From the NCBI GenBank assembly GCA_037833965.1, contig AP031354.1, positions 6,054,001 to 6,118,000 on the forward strand: DNA of 64,000 bases, given 5' to 3'. Shown here in pieces: positions 50,230-61,720 of this stretch (its first letter is position 1; every line of letters starts with the position of its first letter). Source of the DNA: Marchantia polymorpha subsp. ruderalis. Taxonomy: Eukaryota > Streptophyta > Marchantiopsida > Marchantiales > Marchantiaceae. The position numbers and the translations under genes are program-made. The notes under the pieces are model-generated. The model saw only the letters and a program-made list of their open reading frames with translations. It had not been told where the DNA came from and searched no databases.

Positions 50230-50790
50230 CTCCACAAACGATACTTTTGAGCAACTACACCCTAACTCGTGGCAGCACGTAGCGCCATCAGATGCTGTAA
50301 TATACATGGCCCACAAATGTTTATCGCTGGAGGTGGAGTCTGACACTCCACTTTCAGTATCGATTTCAGGAATATAATACTTCTTGTAGCGGTTGTGAAA
50401 ATCAATGAGAATGCGATACAACACGTGAGGATTGACACCCCGTCCTCACTCACTGTACTCGTCATTTTCCACAAGCATCAATCCAGGTGCTGCTATAACC
50501 TCCTGAGCATATTTGCTGATGCCCAGATAGTCCAATTTCTTGCAAACATCATCGACGTAAGCAAATCGCATAAAGTGATCACTGAATATGACCAATGGTA
50601 CAATGAGCATAAAGAGGCATGGTGGACGACGCCGACTTTAGCCCTTTTTGATATCTTTTTGCTTTCCGCATGAATCATATCGTAACCTTCGATACGAGCA
50701 TCGGCCATTGCAGCCATCACAACTTCGAACGGGTGTTCAAGGTTGTGATGTGAAATATCAGCCTCAACATTACCCCAGGAATGAAATTTT
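50230..50790 (-). pseudogene. SFR2-like (GH1-type galactolipid galactosyltransferase) relic
   Basis: Minus-strand pieces match plant SENSITIVE TO FREEZING 2, a chloroplast-envelope enzyme of glycoside hydrolase family 1 fold that remodels galactolipids. Pieces in order: AYDMIH-like GYDMIHAESKKISK, AKVGVVHHAS, ITLCDLLT, then after a frame change DDVCKKLDYLGISKYAQEV and APGLMLVENDEYSE. Next come GRGVNPHVLYRILIDFHNRY and IPEIDTESGVSD. The last corresponds to IPFIITENGVSD; the nucleophile Glu (codon 50353-50355) is kept although ENG reads ESG. There is one in-frame TGA at 50446-50448 and at least one frameshift. The N-terminal half and the C-terminal end of the enzyme are missing. Confidence 0.8.
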
Positions 50791-50839
50791 CACAAGCTAT
50801 CTAGCATTTGAGTCACATGAAATAGTATACATATAAATT

Positions 50840-51500
50840 GTATGGATGTTGTATGGACGTGTGTGTGAGAGATTACCATAACTGGAGGCAAGTGGTCTCA
50901 CTTTCTTTCCATTAATGTGTAGCCTATTTCAACTAACTAGTTTCCATTTCTATAAATTTCTCTAGAGAATCTGGGCGGAAAACGGTCACACTTTTTTTAA
51001 AAAAAAAATTCACATTTTTTGTGAGCTTTTACAATAAGGAACAATACTTTTGTCGAAAATTAGTAAAAGGATCTATGCATGCTGGCGACGTAATTTTCCA
51101 TTTTAATATGGAAAATCTTTAAACTTAAAATGAATTCTCCATTTTTTAACGAATAATGGAGAAACCGACTTTGAAGAATAAGAATGTTTAAAAAAAAAAA
51201 CCAACATTTCAAAATATTGTAGGAAAAAAAAAGAATCGCTAAAACAAATACTTCGTGACATAAATCTCGTTATGAAAACTAATGCCGACAGCCTGTATTT
51301 ACAATCCTCATTTATCCTCGTAAAATTGGATGGGGTCTGCCCATATTTCTCAATGTTTACTTGACCCCAGTGCTGAAGTGTGTAAGCTCCAATCTGCGCG
51401 ACGAGGAAGCTGCAGCAGTGTAGTGAGTGAGTGCGCTGCACTGTGTACAAACTGCAGACTCCTCCGTACGTTCTGGGGGCACTGGTACATTCAATTGCTT
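50840..51500. other. Spacer upstream of the EI24/Rrt8-type gene
   Basis: A+T-rich to mid-G+C sequence. It probably includes promoter of the gene at 52113. No coding content recognised. Confidence 0.45.
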
Positions 51501-52112
51501 CGCCTTCTCTTTCGATGAGCAACATCAGAAGATTCAGAAGTGCTGAATCTGCGCAAAGTTAACACCCGGACACAGCAGCAGCGACGTGGTAGGGTCTGGA
51601 TTGCTGGCTGGATCGAGGAAGCTGGCGCAGAACCCGGCGCGGTGAAGGGCCCTTCTTCTTCGAGGCTGCTGCCGTCGAACCAGTTTCGTCGTGGATCGTG
51701 TGAGTTGTCCAACAGCTTCTCTTCGTGTTGTCGATTTGCTTCGAAATTCGGTGGGATCTGGGATCTCCAAGCAGTTTAGTAGTCCGAGATGGAGTTGTAG
51801 TTTGGGTTCCTCCTCCTCCTCTTGTCGGCTGTGTTTGTCTACACACTCTGGAGCTGAAGAAAGGGCGCAATAGTCGAGGAGAAGAAGAATCTGTCGGAAA
51901 TTCTGAGCAGGACGAAGAGGACATCTTCCGTACGAAAGGATCGAGTGCGAGGAGGGAGGGAGGGAGGGAGGGAATGAAGGACTGAGCGGGCGACGCGACG
52001 AGAGGAAGCTTGTTGGGGAGGGAGAATCGAGGAGAGAGGTAGGGGAGTTATAGAAGGCAGAAGCTCAATTGAAAAAAACTAATCGGCAGATAGGGGCTGG
52101 AATTGAGGCAAC
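51500..52112 (+). promoter_or_regulatory. G+C-rich leader with short upstream ORFs
   Basis: This G+C-rich stretch reads as promoter and 5' UTR of the downstream gene. It contains short upstream frames, for example ATG GAG TTG TAG at about 51789 and ATG AAG GAC TGA at about 51973, which could lower translation. Longer open frames here on both strands are composition artefacts. The transcription start is not visible. Confidence 0.45.
51954..51972 (+). promoter_or_regulatory. GGGA tandem run, quadruplex-forming pattern
   Basis: Five consecutive GGG tracts separated by single A bases lie about 140 nt before the start codon. The pattern meets the standard G-quadruplex rule with one-base loops. 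If transcribed, it would place an RNA quadruplex in the leader of the downstream gene. Confidence 0.7.
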
Positions 52113-52913
52113 ATGAGGGTTCCGGCGTGGTCTTACCCGATTAAAGGGTTCTATTTCTTTTTCAGACACGGGCATCGGTTGTGGCACCGCGTGGTTAGGT
52201 TTGTGATTGAAGTTATCTTAGCTATCGTGGGGATCCTGTTCTCGCTGTTCTATGTTACGTTCCCAATGCAGCACGATTTGATCGTCAGATTTCTTCCGTA
52301 CTGGATGGGTGCTCCGGGTGCGATTGCAATGATTCTTCTCGAGACTGCGATCGCCATCGTTTTGTTGTTCCAGTACCGGCTCGAGAGTGCGCAGCGAAAG
52401 CTGTTCATCGATGTTTTGGCGATCCGCAAAGTTCAGGTCCAGCCCGCGTCACCGGACGAGCATGCCTGGCTGCAGGAGAGACTGATACCGCAGCTCGTCG
52501 GGGTGCCAGCTGAAGCCCCGATGAAGAAGGTTGCTCGTCAGAAAAAACCGCAGGGATACCTGAGCAAAGTTCTCACAGAAGATGAGCACCCCATCATGCA
52601 TTTTCTCATCACACTTCCTCTGAATTTTGTCCCTGTGGTGGGAAATGCCATATTTTGCTGGCTGAATGCTTTTCCGACTGCCATCAGCTTACATCACTAC
52701 TATTTCACCGAGATGAAGGGGTTGAGTTCCGAGGAGTTTTCAGCCGTGGTGCACGCCAAGAAACCTCAGTACCAGCACTTCGGTTTCATAGCCTCCGCGT
52801 TCAGTCTGGTGCCTGGGCTGGACGTCATTCTCGTTCTTACGAACGCAGTAGGTGCAGCATTGTGGGTTGCCGACATGGAGAAGACTCGGGGGAGCATCAA
52901 GACTAAGTACTAA
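52113..52913 (+). CDS. EI24/Rrt8-type multi-span membrane protein
   Basis: One uninterrupted exon encodes 266 residues. Four hydrophobic segments are visible: about residues 28-52 (FVIEVILAIVGILFSLFYVT), 66-88 (APGAIAMILLETAIAIVLLF), 160-186 (ITLPLNFVPVVGNAIFCWLN) and 222-254 (GFIASAFSLVPGLDVILVLT then NAVGAALWVADME). A basic stretch, KKVARQKKPQG, lies in the middle. LPLNFVPVVGN and the C-terminal TNxxGAALWxADxE signature match proteins of the EI24 / fungal Rrt8 (outer spore wall) group. These are membrane proteins of the ER or lipid-droplet system with unclear biochemistry. Family assignment is from remembered motifs; molecular function is not known. The ATG at 52113 is the first in frame after the leader. 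Confidence 0.75.
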   Translation: MRVPAWSYPIKGFYFFFRHGHRLWHRVVRFVIEVILAIVGILFSLFYVTFPMQHDLIVRFLPYWMGAPGAIAMILLETAIAIVLLFQYRLESAQRKLFIDVLAIRKVQVQPASPDEHAWLQERLIPQLVGVPAEAPMKKVARQKKPQGYLSKVLTEDEHPIMHFLITLPLNFVPVVGNAIFCWLNAFPTAISLHHYYFTEMKGLSSEEFSAVVHAKKPQYQHFGFIASAFSLVPGLDVILVLTNAVGAALWVADMEKTRGSIKTKY

Positions 52914-55900
52914 ACCAGCGATCCTCCTCACCCCCTCACACATCCACGCACATTTTTTTCGGTGGCACTTGTGAGTGGCTTTTGCGCATGGCAGTGTTGG
53001 ATATCCGATTGCATTGAAGTGTGGATTTCTCCTGTTTTCCCACCATCTCGCACATGCAGAATTTGGTATGTATCACTACCAAAGCACTCCTTCACGCAGG
53101 AGGACTGTAACCCTTGTCGCTGAATCAGCTAGGCTGGATTCCGCAGGATGAGACATAGGCCGAATTAGTCGGGTCTTGAGCAAGCTGGGCCAAACCCCAG
53201 TGATTGGCCTTGAGTCTTGCCATGATTGTTTTAATTTTGCTCTGCTATAAAAAGTTTCCAGTAATGATGGAGAAACTCTGTTCCTGTCCATCTGCAGATG
53301 GGCTTTGGATTGGTATGACAAGGGTGGAAGATCTTACGGTACATTTGCTCCCTCGTCATCAGGAGAGTCATCCCACAGCCAAGTTTGAGGATGAGAAATG
53401 GGGAAATGGGGAATTTGGGACCTAGCTAGGTCGATTTGGAGGTGAAAGAACTCAGAAGCTGAAAAGTGGCTCCTGACAAGGGTGGGTAGCTAGTGATTTT
53501 CATTCTATCTTCTTACCTATTTCATTATTCGGATGTGCATTTGACTGAGCCTATTGAGTTCAATGTATAGTACCTCATTCGTCAGATGAGCTGCACCATC
53601 AAGCCGGGATTGTGTGCTCAAAGCTGCTGTAATCTACTGTTTTATATACTGGGGATCCCCTAAGGAAGTATTCCAAGACTTGAGCCAGTCAAGAGTTTAT
53701 GAGCTTAGGTCATCGGCTCCAGAACGACACCCGGGAACTCCATCCTTCAAACTTTTCATGAGGTTTCTGTCATGCAGAAACACTAACCGTCGATGCATCG
53801 ACTTGAAGATTGTATGTCATAGGAAATCGTTGTTCTTCAAGATTATTTGTGAGTCTACCGTATACCTAATGTCAAAACAAGTGTAGATAAAAGTCTACTG
53901 CGGTCCCTAGCACGTTGCCAAGGCAAATTGATGGTGGTCTCAACGTCGCGTGTTTCATATCCTTCTATGCAAATTATTCTTTAGCACCAGCTGTTCTGAA
54001 TGCAAGGCCCTGTTGGCGCGATTATTGTCATGTGGGCTTTGCTCCAGTTAAAAATCAGCTCAAGTCCTTTAGATAACGTTTTCGTTACCTGAAGAGGTAG
54101 GATCCTTCAGTTGATTCAGCTGTATGTCCTTCTGTCAGGAAATCACCCGAGGCCTGTGTTGATTTCTATGTCGTACCCTAAACACTGTAAAACAGCGCCT
54201 GTAGGCGAAATCTTGTTAATATTCAAGTAGGAGTATGCCTTTCCATCCCACCGTGGGATGTCGGCTTTTTTGAGATTTGCAACTGGTATCCGCTTGAATG
54301 TGTTCATACTCGCTACACTGTCCTTACGGAAACTCTTCATTTTTCGTGGTGACAATAGAGATTTCTGTGGGTGGATTGTTTTTCTTCATGGCAGTCCATG
54401 CCTGAAGATAAAAGCGATCTACGTTGCAATGATCCGAGAACCTCTATAACTGTCGCGACCAAAAAAATTTGCAGTCCAACCTTATGTGATTATCTAATCT
54501 GTGATAGATAAGCTTCTATTGTATGTTGATAATCACAGTTTTTCCAAACTGTGTGCATAGAATCTTCTTCAAGAGTTTTCTATCATAATTTACAGTGCAG
54601 ATTGTGTCCGCAAACTGATCATCATTACTCTCTTTAAAGAATCACTGTCAACCTTGTGAGAACAACCTGGATCGAAGCATGAGCATTTTTCATGAGCAAC
54701 ATCCTTATCTATTCCCATACTAGATACAAGCCGAAATCGGAGACTCACGAGGTTATCGACTTACAAGTCAACAATGATAACGCTCCAAAGATGTTCTCTT
54801 GGCTGCCTTTTGGAAAATCCTGCGGCTTTTGTACATTTAAAAGATGGGTAACGACCCTGCCAGATCTGAATGGGTCTGAATTTTATCGTGAATCAAAATA
54901 TGAAGCTGAGAAATTTAGCTGGAGAGCTGGAAATTTTGCTGGGTGGAAGTAGGGGACAGCATGGAAGTATCAGGTACGAAAACACTTAAAGAAAATGGAA
55001 TGCAAAATTTCTGCCACTTCTCGGATGGCAAATTTGCAAAGCGAAACAGAAACTTGATTGGTGACGACAATTGGCCGTTTGTATACACAAAGGGGTAAGA
55101 GAATCAAACCACCTTGTAAATAGTAATGCTAACTCGCTCTTCTTTAATGTTGACGGTGAGAGGGGTTGTTCTAACTTACTTCGCGCCATCATTGAATTGA
55201 TGAAGCTCGTCAAGCTGGCTTCCATGCCGCTCATCTTGCCTTATGTGCTGACAAGACTCTATTTCGGCTCTATTTCGAAAGTCAATCATTTGTATTTAAG
55301 CAATTTACTTTGTTGGTGGTTTATGACATGAACTGACTCTCATTTTAACACCACTTTAGATAATGTGCTTTTGGTAATTCTCATGATGATTAGTCCAAAT
55401 TTTTTTTGGACGATTTGGCGGATAAAGTGTAGCTTGGGCAAAGTATAGTATGGTTGTTATGTTTGTTAACTATTGATTTTGGCACGTAGTGTTTGTAGCT
55501 GGATGCTTTGCAATTTCTCGTTTTCGTTGTGGATTATCCAATGAGATCATTAGGGCTCATCAATTTGATAACCATTTAAATCACTATGCTCTTGCATAAT
55601 GTGAGTTGATTGAAGGTGAGAAACATTCACATATTTGCCTACGTTGACACATTTCACCATCAATTGAATTGAGAGCTGGCAGAACATGCTTTTAGGACTC
55701 AAGGATGACAAAGAATACATTTTTGTTTTCTTGACAAGTTGCTTCACATTGTAATTTGATGTTTACATCATCAAGATCATTAAGCTTGTTGTATATGTAT
55801 GTTCAAACATGAGATTTTATATGTTTTAATGTGTTAATCTTCCACAAATATGAAAAAACTCCTAAGTAGATAAGTGCAAACTACAATTTATTTTGTATAT

Positions 55901-58090
55901 TTAATACAGTTTAATATCTTGCAATACATTACAATCATTTTCCTATGTGAAGAAGGTTTGATGATGAATCATTTGATTGGATGAAAACCAAAATTGAATA
56001 ATGTTGTTTAATCAAGATAAGTACCATATGTTTTAACTTGTTCTATTGATTTACCATTTTCCATTTTATCCAAGGGAAAAAATGTAGAAAGATCTTATAT
56101 TTCTTACGAAAATTTAGTGAGTGAATGAATTTTTATTTTTTTTTACCTTTCTGTTTGAACATTAGTGTAGGTTCAAATTTAATTTTAAGTTTTTCTATCT
56201 AACTTGTAATAAGTTGAAATTTTTTGAAGAGTTAGACTAACAGAGAAAAAAATTATAACCTGCGAATAGGAACTATCAGGAATTTCTACTCTCTGTTAAT
56301 GTACAAATGGCACGATCAATCTATACTCATATTTTCTTGTTATCATTATGTATCTAAGATCAAGTCATAGTTTTTCTATTTGACTAAGGATGCAAGTAAA
56401 AGTTTCTCTTCTGTTATCTATATACATAGCAATGTGCAGTGATTTTACTTGTCTCAATAGTTTATATTTAAACGATTTTGTGTCCTTCCTTACAATTGTA
56501 ATCCAATTTATAATTAGTTTCATACTTTTGTTGATAGTATATACGCGAATGATTGTTGATTATTTCCACGTAACATAAAGCTTGTAGTTGGAGTTAGTTT
56601 TCTCCAATTGGTCCATGAGAAGATGCATCTTGCTTCTTTCAAATGATTAAAGCGCTGCAGTAGACTTGTAGGTAAGAATCATGTCAAATAGCTTAATTCA
56701 ACCAATACAATCAAGCAATATGCTACTTCATATTTTCAGAAGTATATGGTTCAAATTCGCAATTGCCAATATTACGTTTGAATCTCTGCCAATTACAGAT
56801 ATCCGCACTAGGAAATGGAATACATCAGGAAACGATCAATTTACAAATGATGAATCCCAAAACCTAGTCGGCTTGAAGTAAGAAGCACAAAGATGTGAGA
56901 ACCGTTAGCAAAAATTACTTAGCATGGCAAAAAATGGAGATGGTGGTGGGCATATCCTGTTCTGAGAAGACTTGGCATGTTGGGAAAAATGCAAGAGCAT
57001 TGAAGCCGAGGATGTACCCTTCAATACACCTGACATTCGGATCAAAATGTGAAAACATGCATTATGATCTCATTTAGAAGAACTTGATCCAAATGACAAT
57101 AAGCACGTCGATGATTTGCAGCGCTTTTGAACGCCGATACGTGTAATGTTATCCAGATAGAACCTTCACCAAATAGATATCTCTTTCAAACCAAACTATG
57201 AGAACTACAAGCTGCGTTGTATGTAGCGCTTTTTAACCACAATACCCACAATCTCACACAACTAGAACTTTCAATGAAGCAATATTCCCTTCCAATCAAT
57301 ATATGAAAAGTGCAGCTGCAGTGAACCAGACGTATGCGGTTATCCTGAGTGAGATTTTGACACCAAATGACTTCCACTCCTCAGAAATTCACTGGAAGAG
57401 GCCATATTTATTGATTTGCTAGAATGGTTTACAAAGATTCTCTGAAGAACATGACTTCATACAGCTAAGTTTTAGTGTACATACTACAGATTTATAAGAT
57501 CATTGGAGCGCAAATTTTCCCACATCCTGTCTCCAAGGTCATCACCAATGCTACAACTTAAACTCAAATTGAGCTCAAGAATAATCTATCTCTGTAAAGA
57601 TTGACAAAAAAACTTCGTACCTTCTTCTCGTGTTCATACCCTTTATTACTCAATCCTTCCATCACTCTCAACGACAACAACAATTACTTCAGCTTCATTT
57701 CCCAAGACGTCATCCGGATCCTTCTCTTCTTCTCGCTTTGTTGTGCTAAATGATTCCCACTTCTAACGAAATCTTCGCCGACATTTACAATTAGAGTGCT
57801 TCAGACAGCTTCCAAGACCATAATTCCCGTATCTAGACAACTACGAGAGACTGAATATGCCTTCGGACACCTCATTGTTAAGATTATACAATTAGAGCTA
57901 CTACATTATATGAGGAAAAAATTGTAGAAAACGATTATCTTCTTTCAACCTTTCTTTGCTCTTCCTGTATCTTTTTGGTCTCCTCCATCTAGATATGGTC
58001 GTGCCAACGACAGCTGGAGGTGGAGATATGTGAGATCGTTACGGCTCTGGGGTAGATGACTCTACTGTAGATGACAGTACTTGAAGTGTG
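52914..58090. other. 3' flank and long spacer without supported gene
   Basis: Positions 52914-54600 are mid-G+C and may include a 3' UTR. Positions 55350-56600 are A+T-rich. Open frames (53614-53886, 54692-54952) have no recognisable domain. No RNA gene was recognised. Confidence 0.5.
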
Positions 58091-58128
58091 AATATAGCTG
58101 TCTACAGAACGGACAATCATAAGCAGCA

Positions 58129-58335
58129 ATGCCAAGTCATGGGAAGCATAATTCGAGAAGGAATGAGTATGTAATGGAGGATGAATATAAATCTCGAACT
58201 GCTATGAAGGTCCAAAAAACAGCCATGGACATCGATCTGAATGACGAAAGATCATGGACAAGGCACGAAATTCGCCAGAGAGATGATAGATCACAACAAC
58301 GATGTGAGATTTGTCATCTAGTACAAGGCAGATGA
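58129..58335 (+). other. Short unrecognised open frame, 68 codons
   Basis: An ATG-started frame encodes a basic, hydrophilic peptide beginning MPSHGKHNSRRNEYV and ending RCEICHLVQGR. The single CxxC near its end might be half of a zinc-binding site. No family is recognised and no splice partners are obvious, so it may be a gene fragment or chance. Confidence 0.2.
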
Positions 58336-58771
58336 TGAATCCAAAGAAGCAGTATGAGCCCATAGTTTTTCGATCTGCAGACGTATCAAGCATAGATTCT
58401 TGTCATTTTCTACAGAAAAAGAGAAAGAAAGAATGGGAATCCACATGTAACAGATGTGATAAACTGGCTGGATTCTAGGAAGATGACAATTCGAAGGTCG
58501 AGAAACTTGGTAGGCTCGAGTTGTGCTTTTAGGGTGGGAAAAACATAGAAGAAAGCTCACTACTTGGACGAGCGAGAGCTAGCTAGAGAGAGCAGAAACC
58601 TAACAATTAGGGATGCTCAGCGAGAGCCGAATTCCGGCTGAGACAAAGGTCAAGAAAGAGCAGTTGGTTCGCAGAATGGCAGGGAAGACCAGTTGAAGTA
58701 CCTGATGAGGACTTACTGACTCCATGGGGGATTGCATACATAAAAGAAAAAAAAAACCTCTTCTTTCATTA

Positions 58772-58804
58772 TAGTCCTGCTTTCCTATCATCAAAGCAGG
58801 ACTA
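58772..58804. repeat. Hairpin with 12-bp perfect arms
   Basis: TAGTCCTGCTTT (58772-58783) and AAAGCAGGACTA (58793-58804) pair perfectly around a 9-nt loop. The loop and stem length resemble a small fold-back; no T-run follows on the plus strand. Confidence 0.85.
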
Positions 58805-59492
58805 AACCTTCCACGACAGAGCATGTCATTGATTAGTACATGCAGAATGTGTAAGAGTGAGAATAGACATTTGATAGCATGACAATCTATGTGGGAGTAA
58901 AACGGTATGGCCCTAAGAAAAGGTGCACGAACGCGCAGCCACGGTAAACAACTCTTTCCAGGGAAGAGCACAATTCTTCTCCGGAATCAGTGGGGATAAT
59001 TTAACCTACACGGCGGCACGAAACCACCGGAAGCATGGAAATATGGCAAAGGGGGCCGCCTCAATCCATTCACTGATGGATCGGATAATGGAGTGCACCG
59101 GTTCTATAACCTAAAGGAGAAACGCGAGTAGCCATCATGCAAAGGATCGTTATACAAAAGACCAATTCCAACTATCTCGAAAGAAGGTAGTCGCGTTCGT
59201 CATCAGATTTACTTATAAACTTGGAACCACAGCACGGACTGAGTTCCTCTTCTAGGAGACGGGATCAGGTAGGCACATCGCCCTACCAATCCCGCATGTT
59301 ATTCATCGAAGGCATGGTACAAAACAATACCAAAGCCAAAGACAAAGCTGCACATGAAACACAAAACTAGATCAGGACCAGTGCACAAAGGCCGCCGCTA
59401 ATTGTTACAGCTCCGTACGAGACTCTGGCAAACAGATCATACCCACAGGTACCTCTGAATTCGACATCCTTTTACGTCGACCGCGGAAACTC

Positions 59493-59512
59493 GTGATCTT
59501 GCAGAAGATCAC
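59493..59512. repeat. Small hairpin in the SERF 3' region
   Basis: GTGATCTT (59493-59500), GCAG, AAGATCAC (59505-59512): perfect 8-bp stem with a 4-nt loop. It lies about 150 bp downstream of the SERF stop codon, probably in the 3' UTR. Confidence 0.6.
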
Positions 59513-59664
59513 AAACACTGCGGCATTTCCCTTCCCCCGCAGGCTTTGAAAAGCCGGACCAACTCCCCGCTCACGATACATCTCTGGTGCTCGTCCGCCG
59601 AAGATTAATTACAGCGGACTGGACCCGTCCGCAGGACTGCGACCGTCATTCTCTTCTCTTCGCG

Positions 59665-59880
59665 TCACTTCTTCGCGGCTTTCGACGTCGAAGTGGCAGC
59701 AGCGTCGCCCCCGCCAGAAGCAGCCGCTGCTGCCTTCTTGGCCGTCTTCTCCTGCAGAGCTTTGGCGTCGCGTTCGCGACGTTGATCTGCAGTCAAGCCA
59801 TCGTCCTTGCCCTTGCCTTTGGCCGGCGCCCTCGCGGCAGCCCGCTCTCGGTCTCGATCTCGCTGTCCGCCTCTCGTCAT
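59665..59880 (-). CDS. SERF / 4F5-family small protein
   Basis: The minus strand encodes 71 residues from the ATG at 59880 to the TGA at 59665. It opens MTRGGQRDRDRERAAARAP, continues with KGKGKDDGLTADQRRERDA and KALQEKTAKKA, and ends in an Ala/Ser/Lys tail. This is the plant form of the SERF (small EDRK-rich factor, 4F5) family, whose animal members bind amyloid-prone proteins and RNA and affect protein aggregation. The family start MTRGxQR and the RKQRDA-like centre are conserved. It is highly charged and predicted disordered, without signal peptide or membrane segment. The coding region is one exon and very G+C-rich. A longer plus-strand open frame over the same bases is a shadow. Confidence 0.88.
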   Translation of the reverse strand: MTRGGQRDRDRERAAARAPAKGKGKDDGLTADQRRERDAKALQEKTAKKAAAAASGGGDAAATSTSKAAKK

Positions 59881-60250
59881 GCTCTCGATTTCCTGTCAAA
59901 GTCTCTCAGAGTCCACGACGAAATCCACAATTCGAAACTCCTGCGACGATGGAGCCCGGATCGACCACCACAGCCCCACCCTCTCGGTCCCTCTCACTCG
60001 CTCGTTCGTTGGCTTCCAAAGCGACTACGACGATATCGGACTTCGAATTCTCTCTTGTCCATTCGTTCGCATTCATCGGTGACGAGCAGATCCGCCATTC
60101 GCGATCGTCTTTTTCCGAGAATTTTTCACCATTTTCGGACCTCTTGTATTCGCCCGAAAATGTGTTCCTTTAGCGTCTTCTTCAAGTTTGATCTGAATAT
60201 GGGTACCACTTTGTAGTTCCCTCTTCTTCGCATCCTTTCCTTTGTGAGAT
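59881..60250 (-). promoter_or_regulatory. Probable promoter and 5' UTR of the SERF gene
   Basis: The G+C-rich stretch extends about 350 bp upstream of the SERF ATG, then falls sharply to A+T-rich sequence at about 60250. Composition alone suggests leader and core promoter; no TATA box is obvious. Confidence 0.4.
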
Positions 60251-61430
60251 TTGGAATGAGGGCTTGAATGTGAAAAATATATCCTTCGATCATCAACTTG
60301 TAGCAGAATCTTTTCTATGTATCGATATGTAAATGCAAATATAACACTCATAGCCCTTAGTAAAGTTATTCTAGTTTGTATTAGAGTTTTTTTTGTTTTT
60401 TTTTGTGTTATTGTTGTCATTAGTGCTGACAATTTGTCGGAGGAACTAGAGCTCAAAGGATCAAATTTGAATCATATATGATTGAAGATCAATGTCAGTT
60501 GCTAACATGGCCGTTGTGGAATTGCTAGTATGAGAATCATAAGTCCTTGAACCTGAAACTGAGTTTGATTTAACTGAGGTATCTCTTTCATGTAAACATT
60601 AGAATCAAAGTGTATTTGTGGATGTTCTCAGAGTTGAAACTACTTCGAAACTCAGTTTGCACTTTGTGGTGATCACTACGGTATGTTCAAGTTGTTTCGA
60701 TGACTACATGATTCATGATAGTTTTATCGTTTTGGTTTGGGTTGTGCATGGCTTCAAACAATAAGCATCAAATTAAGTTGAGGAAGATGATACTACTCAA
60801 GCAAGGAATCCTGCTTCAATAGAGTTGTTCGGATGAAAGTCACTCCCCTCACGAGGAAAATATTGTTGCTTGAAAATGAAAATTTTGAAACAAACTTTTG
60901 ATATTTAATTCGTGAAGACAAGTTTCGTTTATATGAGATTATCATGCTATGTAGTCACCACGTACTATTATTGTAATGAGATGGAAATATCAATGAAAGA
61001 TGTGAAGTATATCAAGAGAGATTTTTGATGTCCAAGACAACATTTGTAGTTTCGAAAATTTGCAATTGTGGTTTATATAAATGATTTTGATAAAAAAAAA
61101 AATTTTGCCAAAAAATCTATGTTATAGGCAATGCTAAAAAACAGAATAAGTAATAACAAGGTCTGGTAACATTTGATTATTGATCTTGGAGCAATGAGTT
61201 TTAAACTAATTTTATCTTTATTTTGAGTAAATATTTAACAATAAATCAAAATCTGTTAGTTTGAATTTATTCCTTGTGTGAATTTTTTTAATAGATTCAA
61301 TATTATTGTAATAATTTTATTATTATTATTACATGCGTAAATGTTTCACTTGCATATTTTTTTAATTATGAATTTTCAATATTTTGAAATGTTACTGCCC
61401 TAATATTTATTTTTGTTTTGCAATAATAAC
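60251..61430. other. A+T-rich spacer
   Basis: No open frames of note and no recognised repeat. Composition becomes more A+T-rich toward 61100-61430. Confidence 0.5.
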
Positions 61431-61439
61431 GTATAGGTA

Positions 61440-61720
61440 AACAGAAAAAAAAATTGGAAAGAAGTTGGAGCACACACTGTTTGACAGGCTTTTCTCACCT
61501 TGAAAATAAGCCCGTGACCACCGGGTTAATGGACAACTGACCGACTTATTGCTGTGTGTACGACCTCGGCGATGTCGAGCACCGAGTATCTTTTGATATT
61601 GAAAAGTGCTTTTATAGTATATAAATAGGTATTTCATTCACTTTATCTAACTTTGTCATTGTGTGATTCATTGGAATAAATAATTCCAGTGAAATCATAT
61701 TTGTGATATCTCATGTTTGA
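61440..61720 (+). mobile_element. Possible solo LTR-like fragment
   Basis: An isolated G+C-richer patch in A+T-rich DNA includes ACCGGGTTAATGG-like sequence, a TATA-like stretch TATATAAATAGG at about 61618, and AATAAATAATTCC some 55 bp later. A TATA box with a nearby polyadenylation-like signal is what an LTR would show, but no partner LTR, primer site or coding part is seen. Old and broken if real. Confidence 0.25.

Noticed and set aside
51559-51924. Several 60-120-codon frames on both strands before the membrane-protein gene
   Set aside because: All are open because of G+C-rich composition; their peptides are Ser/Arg-rich without domains.
52113-52913. Assignment to the mitochondrial K+/H+ exchange-related family
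   Set aside because: Considered because of size and membrane spans, but the TNxxGAALWxADxE and LPLNFVPVVG motifs fit the EI24/Rrt8 type better.
59587-60216. 209-codon plus-strand open frame
   Set aside because: It is an Arg/Ser-rich shadow of the G+C-rich SERF gene and leader on the other strand, and has no recognisable domain.
60073-60456. 127-codon minus-strand open frame upstream of SERF
   Set aside because: Lys/Ser-rich, crosses the composition boundary, no domain; it is most likely SERF leader and promoter.
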